64,000 bases of DNA from Posidoniimonas corsicana (GTDB taxonomy: Bacteria > Planctomycetota > Planctomycetia > Pirellulales > Lacipirellulaceae), in assembly GCF_007859765.1 (NCBI RefSeq), contig NZ_SIHJ01000005.1, forward strand, positions 282,488-346,487, written 5' to 3'. Positions 57,036 through 64,000 of the stretch are shown here, piece by piece. Within the stretch, counting starts at the first letter, position 1. Each line of letters opens with the position of its first letter. The translations under genes were made by a program, and so were the position numbers. Below the pieces are notes generated by a model. That model worked only from the letters and a program-made list of their open reading frames with translations, was not told where the DNA came from and did no database searches.

Positions 57036-58412
57036 ATGAACCCGACGAGAGTCTGGCGCGCCGCGATCGCGGTTTGCGCCCTCACAGTCGTTCTGGCGGG
57101 CCCCCTGCGCGCGTGCGTCCTGTGCGAAGCGCTGGGCTGTCCCGCCCATCCCTCGGGCGACCACAACCACGCCCTGCCGGAGCCTTCTCAGGTGGCGTCC
57201 GGCGTGGGCCTCTACTCGTACGACGCGCCCGTGCCCCGGGGCGGGCGCCCCACTTCGACGGTCCCCGTCTTTAACAGCCGCCCCGGCGCGCACGCCAAGC
57301 TGTTCCTCGACTTCGACGGCGTCGACTTCGGGTCGCTGTCGTGGAGCGGCAAGCTGCCCGGTCTGCGGCCGGCCTACGACATCGATGGCGACATCTCGAC
57401 GTTCGGAACCGAAGAGCAGCGGAGGATCGAGCAGATCTGGTCGCGCGTGGCCGAGGCGTACTCGATGTTCGACATCAATGTCACGACCGAGGACCCGGGC
57501 AACTACAACCGCCGCGAGTCGGCGCACATTGTGATCTCCGGGAATAACGAGTGGTACGGCGGCGGCGGCGGCGTGGCGTACATTGGCGGGTTCTCCAGCA
57601 GCGCGTCCGCACAGACCCGCCGCACCGGATGGGTGTTCCCGGGCAACCTCCGCAGCGGCGACGCCAAGGTGGTGGCGGACGCCGCAATTCACGAAGCCGG
57701 GCACCTATTCGGCCTGCAGCACCAGAGCACGTACACCACCGCCGGCACACGCACCGACACCTACGACAGCAACTCCGACTCGATCCTCAGCGCCCCCAAC
57801 CTGGGAGTGGCCTACAACGCGCGGCGGGGCCTGTGGTCCATCGGCGCCAACTCCAACAGCGCCAACTCGGTCGTCGACGAGATCACCACTATCGCCCGCA
57901 GCACGAATGGCTTCGGCTACGCTCCCGACGAGCCCGGGACCGGCTTCGCCAACGCGGAGCTGTTTATGCCGTCGGCCGACCCGCTGCGGGGCGTGATCCG
58001 TGACAACAACGACGCCGACTTCTACCGCTTCGAGGTTACCGAGCCGTCGGAGGTCAGCCTGCTGGTGGACGTCGCCCAGTACGGCCCGAACCTGGACGCC
58101 CGGCTCGCCCTGTACGACAGCGACCAGATGCTGCTGTTCGAGGACGACCCGACCCTCTCGACCAGCCGCGAGTCGCTGACAGCCAGCTTCGCCGGCGTGC
58201 TCGAGGCCGGCGTGTACTTCCTGGAGGTCGCCTCGCACGGCGGCTTCACCTACGACAACGGCCCCCGCGACCGCACGCTGGTGGACGCCGGGCAGTACTT
58301 CCTGAGCGGCCTGGTCGCGGCGGTTGTGCCCGAGCCGGGCGCGGTTGCGCTGCTCGCGCTGCTGGGGTGCGCGTCGGCCCCGCATCTTGGCCGCGGCGTG
58401 CGGCGACGCTAG
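57036..58412 (+). CDS. Exported metzincin-like metalloprotease with PEP-CTERM tail
   Basis: A 458-residue protein. The signal peptide is RVWRAAIAVCALTVVLAGPL. The zinc-binding site is HEAGHLFGLQH (H219, H223, H229 with E220 as the base), the HExxHxxGxxH pattern of metzincins. The downstream part contains YRFEVTEPSEVSLLVDVAQY and FLEVASHGG, typical of a pre-peptidase C-type beta-sandwich. The tail is VPEPGAVALLALLGCAS and an Arg-rich end GRGVRRR, a PEP-CTERM signal. GGGGG 6 bases upstream supports the ATG at 57036 over an in-frame GTG at 57030. Substrate not known. Confidence 0.87.
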   Translation: MNPTRVWRAAIAVCALTVVLAGPLRACVLCEALGCPAHPSGDHNHALPEPSQVASGVGLYSYDAPVPRGGRPTSTVPVFNSRPGAHAKLFLDFDGVDFGSLSWSGKLPGLRPAYDIDGDISTFGTEEQRRIEQIWSRVAEAYSMFDINVTTEDPGNYNRRESAHIVISGNNEWYGGGGGVAYIGGFSSSASAQTRRTGWVFPGNLRSGDAKVVADAAIHEAGHLFGLQHQSTYTTAGTRTDTYDSNSDSILSAPNLGVAYNARRGLWSIGANSNSANSVVDEITTIARSTNGFGYAPDEPGTGFANAELFMPSADPLRGVIRDNNDADFYRFEVTEPSEVSLLVDVAQYGPNLDARLALYDSDQMLLFEDDPTLSTSRESLTASFAGVLEAGVYFLEVASHGGFTYDNGPRDRTLVDAGQYFLSGLVAAVVPEPGAVALLALLGCASAPHLGRGVRRR

Positions 58413-58499
58413 CGCCCACCCGGCGACACTTGCCGACCCGCTGGGGCGGGGGGATACTAGGGGGCTCACCTCAACCTCCCCCGCTCCCCAGGAACCACC

Positions 58500-59018
58500 A
58501 TGTCACGCCCCGGAGCCGTTACTTTCAAAGGCGCCCCCGTCACGCTAGCCGGCGACGCCGTAGCCGCAGGCCAGGCCGCGCCCGACTTTACCCTGCACTA
58601 CTTCGAGGGCGGCATGCAGACGCTCTCGCTGGCCGACCTCAAGGGCAAGCCGACGCTGCTGAGCGTGGTGCCGTCGCTCGACACGGGCGTGTGCGCCATG
58701 CAGACCAAGAAGTTCAACGAGTCGCTCGGCGAGCTGGGCGACAAGATCAACGCCGTGACGGTCAGCATGGACCTGCCGTTCGCGATGAACCGCTTCTGCG
58801 GCGCCGAGGACATCAAGAACCTGCGGGTCGGCAGCGACTACCAGGACCGCGGCTTCGGCCAGGGCTGGGGCACGCTGATCGAGGAGCTGAAGATCCTCTG
58901 CCGCGCGGCCTTCGTCATGGACGCCGACGGCAAGCTGACCCACGTGGAGTACGTCAGCGAGGTGACCAACGAGCCCGACTACGACGCCGCCCTCGCCGCG
59001 GTGAAATCGGCCGTGTAA
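58500..59018 (+). CDS. tpx: Thiol peroxidase Tpx (atypical 2-Cys peroxiredoxin)
   Basis: A 172-residue Tpx. The peroxidatic cysteine is C65 in VVPSLDTGVCAMQTKKFNES, and the resolving cysteine is C100 in NRFCGAEDIKNLRVGSDY. The start MSRPGAVTFKGAPVTLAGDA is typical. It reduces peroxides using thioredoxin in the cytoplasm. No signal peptide. A candidate -10 box for the next gene lies downstream. Confidence 0.95.
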   Translation: MSRPGAVTFKGAPVTLAGDAVAAGQAAPDFTLHYFEGGMQTLSLADLKGKPTLLSVVPSLDTGVCAMQTKKFNESLGELGDKINAVTVSMDLPFAMNRFCGAEDIKNLRVGSDYQDRGFGQGWGTLIEELKILCRAAFVMDADGKLTHVEYVSEVTNEPDYDAALAAVKSAV

Positions 59019-59104
59019 CGCCGCTATAAGCTGCAGACCCGGGACGCGCCGCGGCGGATTGTCGCGTCTGCCGCGGCGCCCGGCGTCCCCGCCCCAGAGG
59101 CTGC

Positions 59105-59110
59105 TATAAT
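59105..59110 (+). promoter_or_regulatory. Candidate -10 box for the di-haem peroxidase gene
   Basis: A perfect TATAAT lies 52 bases before the ATG at 59162, in an otherwise GC-rich stretch between tpx and the peroxidase gene. No good -35 was found at the proper spacing, so support rests on the -10 alone. Confidence 0.4.
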
Positions 59111-59161
59111 ACGAGGACCGCGGCTGCCCGCCGCACCCCTGCAGCCCTCCCGCCCTCCCCC

Positions 59162-60421
59162 ATGCCCCGCCCCCTCGGCATCGCGCTCGCTAGCCTCGCC
59201 GCGGCCACGCTGTTCGCCGCCAACGAGCCCGCTGCGCAGCCGCAGCCAGGCGAGACTATCACCCTCGGTCAGGGCGACCTGCTGACCGGGCTGCCGGGCG
59301 AGGGTCCGCTGACCGCCGCGGAGCTGGCCGACTGGCTCGCCGACCCCGCCAGCCACCGCCCGCTAGACCCACGGCTGCCGCTCGGCCTCGCCGCGGGGCA
59401 GGCGAGCATCAAGGGCCTGGACGCCAACCCGCTGACCCGGGCGAAGATCGAGCTCGGACGGCAGCTCTACTTTGACACGCGGCTCTCGAAGGACGACTCG
59501 GTAAGCTGCGCCTCATGCCACTCGCCCGAGCACGGCTACGCGGCCGACACCCGCTTCGGCGTCGGCATCGAGGGCCTGGAGGGCGAACGCAACTCGCCCA
59601 CCGCCGCCAACCGGATCCTCTCCGACAAGCAGTTCTGGGACGGCCGCGCCGCCACGCTCGAGGAGCAGGCGGTCGGCCCGATCGCCAATCCAATCGAGAT
59701 GGGCAACACGCACGACGCCTGCGCCATGTGCGTCACCGGCGTGGCGGGCTACCGGATGCAGTTTGAGCGGATCTTCCCGGACGGCGTCACGATCGACAAC
59801 ATCGGCCGCGCGCTGGCCAGCTTCGAGCGCGCGGTGGTGACCGGCGCATCGCCGTGGGACCACTACGCCGCGTTCCGCGACTTCGAGAAGAACTTTGAGG
59901 AAGAGCTGGAGGAGCCCGAGTTCTTCGCCGAGGACGAGCCGGAGCTGTATCAGGAGTACCTGGAGCTGAAGCGACGGGCGGACGCCAACCCAATCAGCGA
60001 GTCCGCCAAGCGCGGCGGCGAGCTGTTCTTCAGCGACGCCTCGGGCTGCACGCAGTGCCACGTCGGCCCCAACTTCACCGACGAGCTGTACCACAACCTG
60101 GGCGTCGGCATGGACCGGCCCGACGAGCAGATCGACTGGGGCCGCTCCGCCGTGACCAACCAGCCGTCCGACCGCGGCGCCTTCAAGACGCCCACCCTGC
60201 GGAACGTCGCCCAGACGGCGCCCTACATGCACGACGGCTCGCAGGCCACGCTGGAGGAGGTCGTCGACTGGTACGCCGATGGCGGCCACAAGAACCCTCA
60301 CTTGAGCGACAAGATGAAGCCGCTGAAGCTGACCGACCAGCAGAAGGCCGACCTGGTCGCATTCATGAAAGCCCTCACCGGGCCCCTGCCGCGGGTCGAA
60401 ACCGGCCGACTGCCGGAGTAG
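59162..60421 (+). CDS. Di-haem cytochrome c peroxidase (MauG/CcpA type)
   Basis: A 419-residue exported enzyme. Two haem c motifs are visible: C116-A-S-C119-H120 in SVSCASCHSPEHGYAAD and C296-T-Q-C299-H300 in GCTQCHVGPNFTDELYHN. Between them lie FGVGIEGLEGERNSPTAANR and the LSDKQFWDGRAATLEEQA block typical of the family, and RNVAQTAPYMHDG is near the end. It reduces hydrogen peroxide with electrons from other cytochromes, or acts on proteins as MauG does. A signal peptide precedes. The last gene before a convergent CotH gene. Confidence 0.92.
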   Translation: MPRPLGIALASLAAATLFAANEPAAQPQPGETITLGQGDLLTGLPGEGPLTAAELADWLADPASHRPLDPRLPLGLAAGQASIKGLDANPLTRAKIELGRQLYFDTRLSKDDSVSCASCHSPEHGYAADTRFGVGIEGLEGERNSPTAANRILSDKQFWDGRAATLEEQAVGPIANPIEMGNTHDACAMCVTGVAGYRMQFERIFPDGVTIDNIGRALASFERAVVTGASPWDHYAAFRDFEKNFEEELEEPEFFAEDEPELYQEYLELKRRADANPISESAKRGGELFFSDASGCTQCHVGPNFTDELYHNLGVGMDRPDEQIDWGRSAVTNQPSDRGAFKTPTLRNVAQTAPYMHDGSQATLEEVVDWYADGGHKNPHLSDKMKPLKLTDQQKADLVAFMKALTGPLPRVETGRLPE

Positions 60422-60446
60422 CCGCCCGCACAGTGGTACTCAAGCA

Positions 60447-60510
60447 GTTGGAGTCCGGCCTTCAGCCCGCATTCGATGCCGTTCGGGCACGCTGAAGCGT
60501 GGATTCCAAC
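60447..60510. repeat. Inverted repeat between convergent genes, probable terminator
   Basis: A 19-base left end GTTGGAGTCCGGCCTTCAG at 60447-60465 and its imperfect inverse CTGAAGCGTGGATTCCAAC at 60492-60510 enclose a small CCCG/CGGG hairpin. This form looks like a repeat element and could end transcription from both sides. No gene overlaps. Confidence 0.6.
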
Positions 60511-60517
60511 GGGCGAG

Positions 60518-62302
60518 CTACCGCGGCCCGCCGCGCATGCCGTCGAACATCCCGCCCCGCATCTCGACGATCTCTGCTTCAAACGCGCCGGCGATCTCGT
60601 CGCCCTCGTTGGTCCCGCCGCTGGTGAGCGTAAGCGTGCCGGTGAGCATCTGCCCGGGGAAGCCGAACTGACCGGCGCCTTCGCGCAGCGAACCAGAGAC
60701 CCGGATCGGCTCGGTCTTGCCGGCCGCGAGCGCATCGCGATCGATCACCAGGGTGAGCGTCAGCCGCTGGTCGTCCGACGCGCGGCGGCCCCGCACCTCG
60801 ATCGTGGCGGGCGGCGCTGGCGCCGGACCGTCTGAAGGCCCTGGCGGTCCGAAGCGCGGCATCTGCAGCGGCTGGGCGACCACGCCGGCTTCCTCCAAGG
60901 TGACCTCTTCGCCGTTGAGCGTCAGCGCGAGCTTCAGCTGGTCGCTCTGCTGGGCGGCGTTCGGGTCGTCGGACCAGTGGGTTGTGAACGAGCCGCTCGC
61001 GGCGCCCACCTCAACGGTGTGCATCGGCACGCGCGGCTTCTTGGCGACCTCCACCGGCCCGTCCTCCAGCTCCGCCATCACTACCTCGCGGCGGCCCTTG
61101 ATAAACTCCCGCACGCGGTCGGTCGTCAGCGGCTGGATGCCCCACCCGCCGGACCGCGCGGAGGCCAGCTGGTCCTCGTGCAGTTGGCCGTCGACCAGCT
61201 GCTCGACGCGGTCGACCTCCGCCAGCAGTTGCTCCTCTTCCCAGGCGCTTGCGAGCACGTTGAGCATCGCCTGCTTGTACCGCGCGGGGATCCCGTCGGA
61301 GTGGTACAGGCGGTTGGGCAGCATGGCGGCCGCGTGGACCGCCTCGGAGTGCCGGCCGCCGCCCATCCGCGCGAACGGCCCGCCGCCGGTTGTGAAGCAG
61401 ACGTCGGCGCCCCACGGGATAAACCGGTACCTGCCGTCGGACGGGTCGTCGTAGACGAAGTAGTTGTTCTGGTCCTGGGTGTAGCCGTCCCAGAACCCCA
61501 GCAGGCTCTCGACCGCCCAGAACCTGAGGAACTGGTCGATGTCGACCAACGTGCTCAGCTCCTCGACCGGCAGCCCGCCCTCGCCCTCCAGCAGCTCGGC
61601 CAGCCGCTTGGCGTCGGCGCGGTTCTCCTGGTCGGTCTTGGCCTCGAGCTTCTCGACCGCGCGGGGGTGGAAGTCTACGACCGTCCCTTCGTACAGCGCG
61701 CCGCTGTCGTCGCCGAAACGGGCCTTGAGGAACGGGGCGGTCACCGACTCCACGTTTGAGTACACCCCCAGCGGGCGGCCGTTCACCTTGACCAACGCCA
61801 GGCTGCAGCGCGGCGCGTGCACGCCGGCGTCGTTGAACACGCGGTACGCCAGCAGCTGGCTCAGCACCGACGCGTCCTGCTTGTTGTTGTTGAGCGTCAG
61901 CTTGTCCAGGCCCGCCGCCGGGTCCTGGTCGACGTACTTGTCGAACTTGATCTTGAGCGAGGGGCGGGTCTCGTCGAGCGAGCCAAAGAACCCCTTCTTG
62001 CGGACGCCGACCGACCCAACCGCGACGCCGTCGATTGTGACGTCGCCCTTGAAGTACGTGAACGGCTTGTCGGCCGGGTCCGATCCGAACATCGCGCCGA
62101 ACCCGCCACGGAACCGCGTCTGCCGCCGCAGCTGGTCCCAATCCTCCTCGGGCAGCGTGATCTCTACCTCTAGCAACCGGCCAGGGTCGAACAACGCGTC
62201 CGGGTCCAGCTCCGCCGCCCCGCACCACAACGGCGACAGCACGCACCACACGAACACCGCCATCAGGCGGAACGCGGACCGGTAGGCAACCCTGCTCGAC
62301 AT
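60518..62302 (-). CDS. CotH-like exported protein
   Basis: A 594-residue protein with a signal peptide (FRLMAVFVWCVLSPLWCGAA), reached from the ATG at 62302 with GGGAG 7 bases upstream. The CotH core is seen in ARDCSLALVKVNGRPLGVYS-like APRCSLALVKVNGRPLGVYS, FLRFWAVESLLGFWDGYTQD and RFIPWGADVCF, where CotH proteins carry kinase-related acidic residues. Spore coat CotH is a protein kinase; planctomycete CotH proteins are widespread but poorly understood. Residues 400-594 form a beta-rich C-terminal part of unknown role. Confidence 0.85.
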   Translation of the reverse strand: MSSRVAYRSAFRLMAVFVWCVLSPLWCGAAELDPDALFDPGRLLEVEITLPEEDWDQLRRQTRFRGGFGAMFGSDPADKPFTYFKGDVTIDGVAVGSVGVRKKGFFGSLDETRPSLKIKFDKYVDQDPAAGLDKLTLNNNKQDASVLSQLLAYRVFNDAGVHAPRCSLALVKVNGRPLGVYSNVESVTAPFLKARFGDDSGALYEGTVVDFHPRAVEKLEAKTDQENRADAKRLAELLEGEGGLPVEELSTLVDIDQFLRFWAVESLLGFWDGYTQDQNNYFVYDDPSDGRYRFIPWGADVCFTTGGGPFARMGGGRHSEAVHAAAMLPNRLYHSDGIPARYKQAMLNVLASAWEEEQLLAEVDRVEQLVDGQLHEDQLASARSGGWGIQPLTTDRVREFIKGRREVVMAELEDGPVEVAKKPRVPMHTVEVGAASGSFTTHWSDDPNAAQQSDQLKLALTLNGEEVTLEEAGVVAQPLQMPRFGPPGPSDGPAPAPPATIEVRGRRASDDQRLTLTLVIDRDALAAGKTEPIRVSGSLREGAGQFGFPGQMLTGTLTLTSGGTNEGDEIAGAFEAEIVEMRGGMFDGMRGGPR

Positions 62303-62642
62303 CCAATCACTCCCTTCCTCAGGCAACGGAACCAGGACGCTAGAGAAAAACCCCGCGGCGTCGACTGGGTAGCGATTCTACTACGGGCAGCCGCCGACCG
62401 CGAATCCCGCTCCCTCTGCGGTGTTCGTTGGTAGCGTCGGAGCCCCATCGGTTTCAGTCCTCAACTCAGACAACAACGAGCCGAGGAGCGCCCCTTTCGT
62501 TGCGTCGGCCCTCAACCCGCTGTGGGCTCAACGCGACGATGGGGCCAGCGGGACGGCTCTCCTTCGTCACGTCGTCGCGGAAGCCGCGCGCTGAGCCGTG
62601 GCAGCGCAACGGCACGCCGCCGGCCGGGCGCTGCGCCCGGGG

Positions 62643-62676
62643 GTTTTGTCCAAAAACACCGCGGAGGGGACAAAAC
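62643..62676. repeat. TTTTGTCC inverted repeat copy
   Basis: GTTTTGTCC at 62643-62651 and GGACAAAAC at 62668-62676 are perfect 9-base inverted copies. A related pair GTTTTGTCC (62762-62770) and GGACACAAC (62789-62797) lies 90 bases further on with one mismatch. They resemble the copies at 18.5 and 40.9 kb but lack the ATCGATCC core. Confidence 0.55.
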
Positions 62677-62887
62677 TCAGCGCACAGCTCCGCCCAGCAT
62701 TTCCCCTAAGCCTTTTGAAAAACAGGCCTTACTGCAACCGCCGCCGAGCTGAGTGGCAGGGGTTTTGTCCGTTTTTGCCCACCGCAACGGACACAACCCC
62801 GCCCGCCATCAGACGCCCCTGAAGCCGGCACAGCGCTTCAGAACGGTCGACACAGCACGCCCGGCAACCATTCATTAGATTGCGCTG

Positions 62888-62913
62888 GGTGGCCGGTTTC
62901 TACTGAAATCCGG
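62888..62913 (-). repeat. GAAACCGGCCAC motif copy 4
   Basis: Read on the minus strand the site is CCGGATTTCAGTAGAAACCG followed by GCCACC, the same extended form as copy 1 at 18426-18451 except for two or three bases next to the centre. Lies in the gene-free region after the CotH gene. Confidence 0.55.
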
Positions 62914-63151
62914 TAGTAATGGGAGCGGCTACGGACCAAGCTCCGACTACTGACGGCGAGCCGAAGTCCCCGCTACCGCACTGCCGGACAAGCCGGAGCA
63001 TGGCGCCTGTCAGATTCTAGTTTCTTAGAGACCAGAATGTGCCCGTTTATCCCGACTAAAGGATTGCTTATCGCGGAACGGGACACTCTAGATTCAGACC
63101 GTTGACCACGATTCGCACTGCCAGCAAGCTGGGCAGTGGCGCCGAGCAGCA

Positions 63152-63606
63152 GTGCCACCGGCCGCATCAGCAGATAACATCGTAAATAATGGGCTTGATG
63201 ATGCTGCAAGGCGTCACGCAGGTGGCGGTTTCGGAGTTGACGACAAAGGTTTTTCAACCACTACCGACAGACAACAGCAGAAGCCTGGGCGAAGGTTAGA
63301 GCAGCTGAACGCGGGGGTAAACCAGTTGTCTTAGAAGCAGATGGCAATGGCTTGCCTTTGCGGCCTGGCAGCCCAGGAGACTGGGCTGATCCAGATGAAT
63401 TGTTCATCGATCCGAGCGATTTTGGCCAAGTTGGCCCAGGGACTTTCCAACCCAACGGTACATATCAATGCCAATGGTACTCATTCGCTGCAGGTCTGAT
63501 TCCGGAAAGCGTTTCGATCCAGAAGACCTTCGCAGCCGTTTACTCGAACAGTTTCCCGAAGCTACTTTTGACAGCGAAGAACAGACCTCCAAACGATTGC
63601 GATTAA
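63152..63606 (+). pseudogene. Possible frameshifted toxin-like gene remnant
   Basis: Two adjacent frames can be joined. Frame 1 gives PAASADNIVNNGLDDAARRH then GGGFGVDDKGFSTTTDRQQQ up to about 63285, and another frame, open from 63241 to 63606, continues AWAKVRAAERGGKPVVLEAD then PLRPGSPGDWADPDELFIDP and FGQVGPGTFQPNGTYQCQWY. The joined protein reads like one polypeptide with a single-base shift, resembling the C-terminal end of a polymorphic (Rhs-type) toxin. It has no clear start. Base composition is close to 50% GC, unlike its neighbours. The toxin reading is inference. Confidence 0.4.
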
Positions 63607-63869
63607 TGAAGGCTTTGCCTGTAGCCGAAAAGCCACCCAAGTATGTATTGGATAAGACAGCCAGCGACGGCCAAGAATACGGACCCACATATGCGTTTGA
63701 ATTCCACTCAAATTGCGTGCGTGTGCATGGCAATGTTCGTAGTGTAGACGCAGTATTTCTTATGAACGATATGCCATCACAGGAATGCTGGCGACGCATG
63801 CTAGAATTTGCAGAGTCAATCGAAGGAGATGTGATAGAAATCGATAAAGAAGATCGCGGTCGCCGCTAG
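63468..63869 (+). CDS. Hypothetical protein in low-GC region
   Basis: A 133-residue protein (MPMVLIRCRSDSGKRFDPED...) with no signal peptide. It has a coherent alpha/beta pattern, including FEFHSNCVRVHGNVRSVDAV and WRRMLEFAESIEGDVIEIDK. It overlaps the possible toxin-like remnant in a different frame, so it could be its immunity protein or an independent gene. A second ATG two codons later (63474) is also possible and no ribosome binding site is clear. Function unknown. Confidence 0.55.
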   Translation: MPMVLIRCRSDSGKRFDPEDLRSRLLEQFPEATFDSEEQTSKRLRLMKALPVAEKPPKYVLDKTASDGQEYGPTYAFEFHSNCVRVHGNVRSVDAVFLMNDMPSQECWRRMLEFAESIEGDVIEIDKEDRGRR

Positions 63870-64000
63870 GTGGTGACCAGCCCCCCCGGACAGTACCAGT
63901 ATCTATGTTAAGGCCAGCAGGCCGCTCGCTTGGCTCGCTGTAGGCGTAGCCGGAAGCGAGCCAAGCGAGCGGATCGCCTCGGGGGCTGGGGGCCGGTAGC
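63866..64000. repeat. Nested inverted repeats at the right edge
   Basis: The inner pair CCGCTCGCTTGGCTCGCT (63922-63939) and AGCGAGCCAAGCGAGCGG (63955-63972) are perfect 18-base inverted copies with a 15-base loop. An outer pair CCAGCCCCC (63877-63885) and GGGGGCTGG (63981-63989) lies around it, with GCTA/TAGC at the ends. The element may continue beyond the window. It resembles the elements at 3007 and 19223 in design, not in sequence. Confidence 0.6.

Larger units (their letters stand above)
62303..63151. other. Gene-free region with repeat copies
   Basis: Roughly 850 bases without a supported gene. It contains a TTTTGTCC/GGACAAAA inverted repeat (62643-62676), a second weaker copy (62762-62797) and a GAAACCGGCCAC motif on the minus strand (62889-62900). 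Its right part is less GC-rich than the genes to the left. Open frames here lack coding support. Confidence 0.5.

Overview
The window looks like a high-GC chromosome segment of a planctomycete, probably in or near the Pirellulales. The evidence is: four proteins with PEP-CTERM sorting tails; a dockerin-like segment fused to T5SS/PEP-CTERM-associated repeats; a giant RTX protein with an N-terminal LExLExRxLLA motif (LEPR-XLL type); a secreted sulfatase; a CotH-like protein; ECF sigma/anti-sigma pairs; and a HYExAFE-type protein. No tRNA, rRNA, CRISPR array, integrase or intact insertion sequence was seen.

Layout. 0-8 kb: an ECF sigma operon, a DUF255 thioredoxin-fold protein, a sulfatase, a PEP-CTERM protein and a membrane protein with a FecR-like part. 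8-13.3 kb: hpf, EIIA (ptsN-like), HPr, EI and an RNase E/G, all on the plus strand, resembling a regulatory PTS since no sugar permease is present. 13.3-18.3 kb: a surface repeat protein that overlaps tail-to-tail with an ECF sigma/anti-sigma pair. 18.3-24.6 kb: rplU without rpmA beside it, a methyltransferase, a TPR operon whose second gene has an in-frame amber codon, class II fumarase, and a HYExAFE protein. 24.6-30 kb: a peroxiredoxin-like protein, a two-gene membrane module in which a CydA-like protein is fused to cytochrome c, rhomboid, and a TIGR01777-type epimerase. 30-41 kb: an RND efflux pair, the 1561-residue RTX/G8 protein and a CDF transporter. 41-49 kb: two tandem paralogous exported proteins, a voltage-gated K+ channel convergent with an exported pyrophosphatase, a HAF-repeat protein and an SDR. 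49-56 kb: the pyruvate dehydrogenase complex (lpd, aceE, aceF) with an exported gene inserted. 56-64 kb: small membrane proteins, a metzincin-like protease, Tpx, a di-haem peroxidase, a CotH protein, and a lower-GC end with a possible degraded toxin-like gene.

Central metabolism (pyruvate dehydrogenase, fumarase), respiration and redox defence (CydA-like/cytochrome c module, di-haem peroxidase, Tpx, peroxiredoxin) and envelope biology (sorted surface proteins, RTX, efflux) are intermixed. The most unusual content that genes do not explain is a set of interspersed inverted repeats: several copies built on GGGACAAAAGTC, four intergenic copies of GAAACCGGCCAC, and several short elements with nested or terminal inverted repeats. 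These look like non-autonomous repeat families. All calls were made by reading the sequence without database searches.
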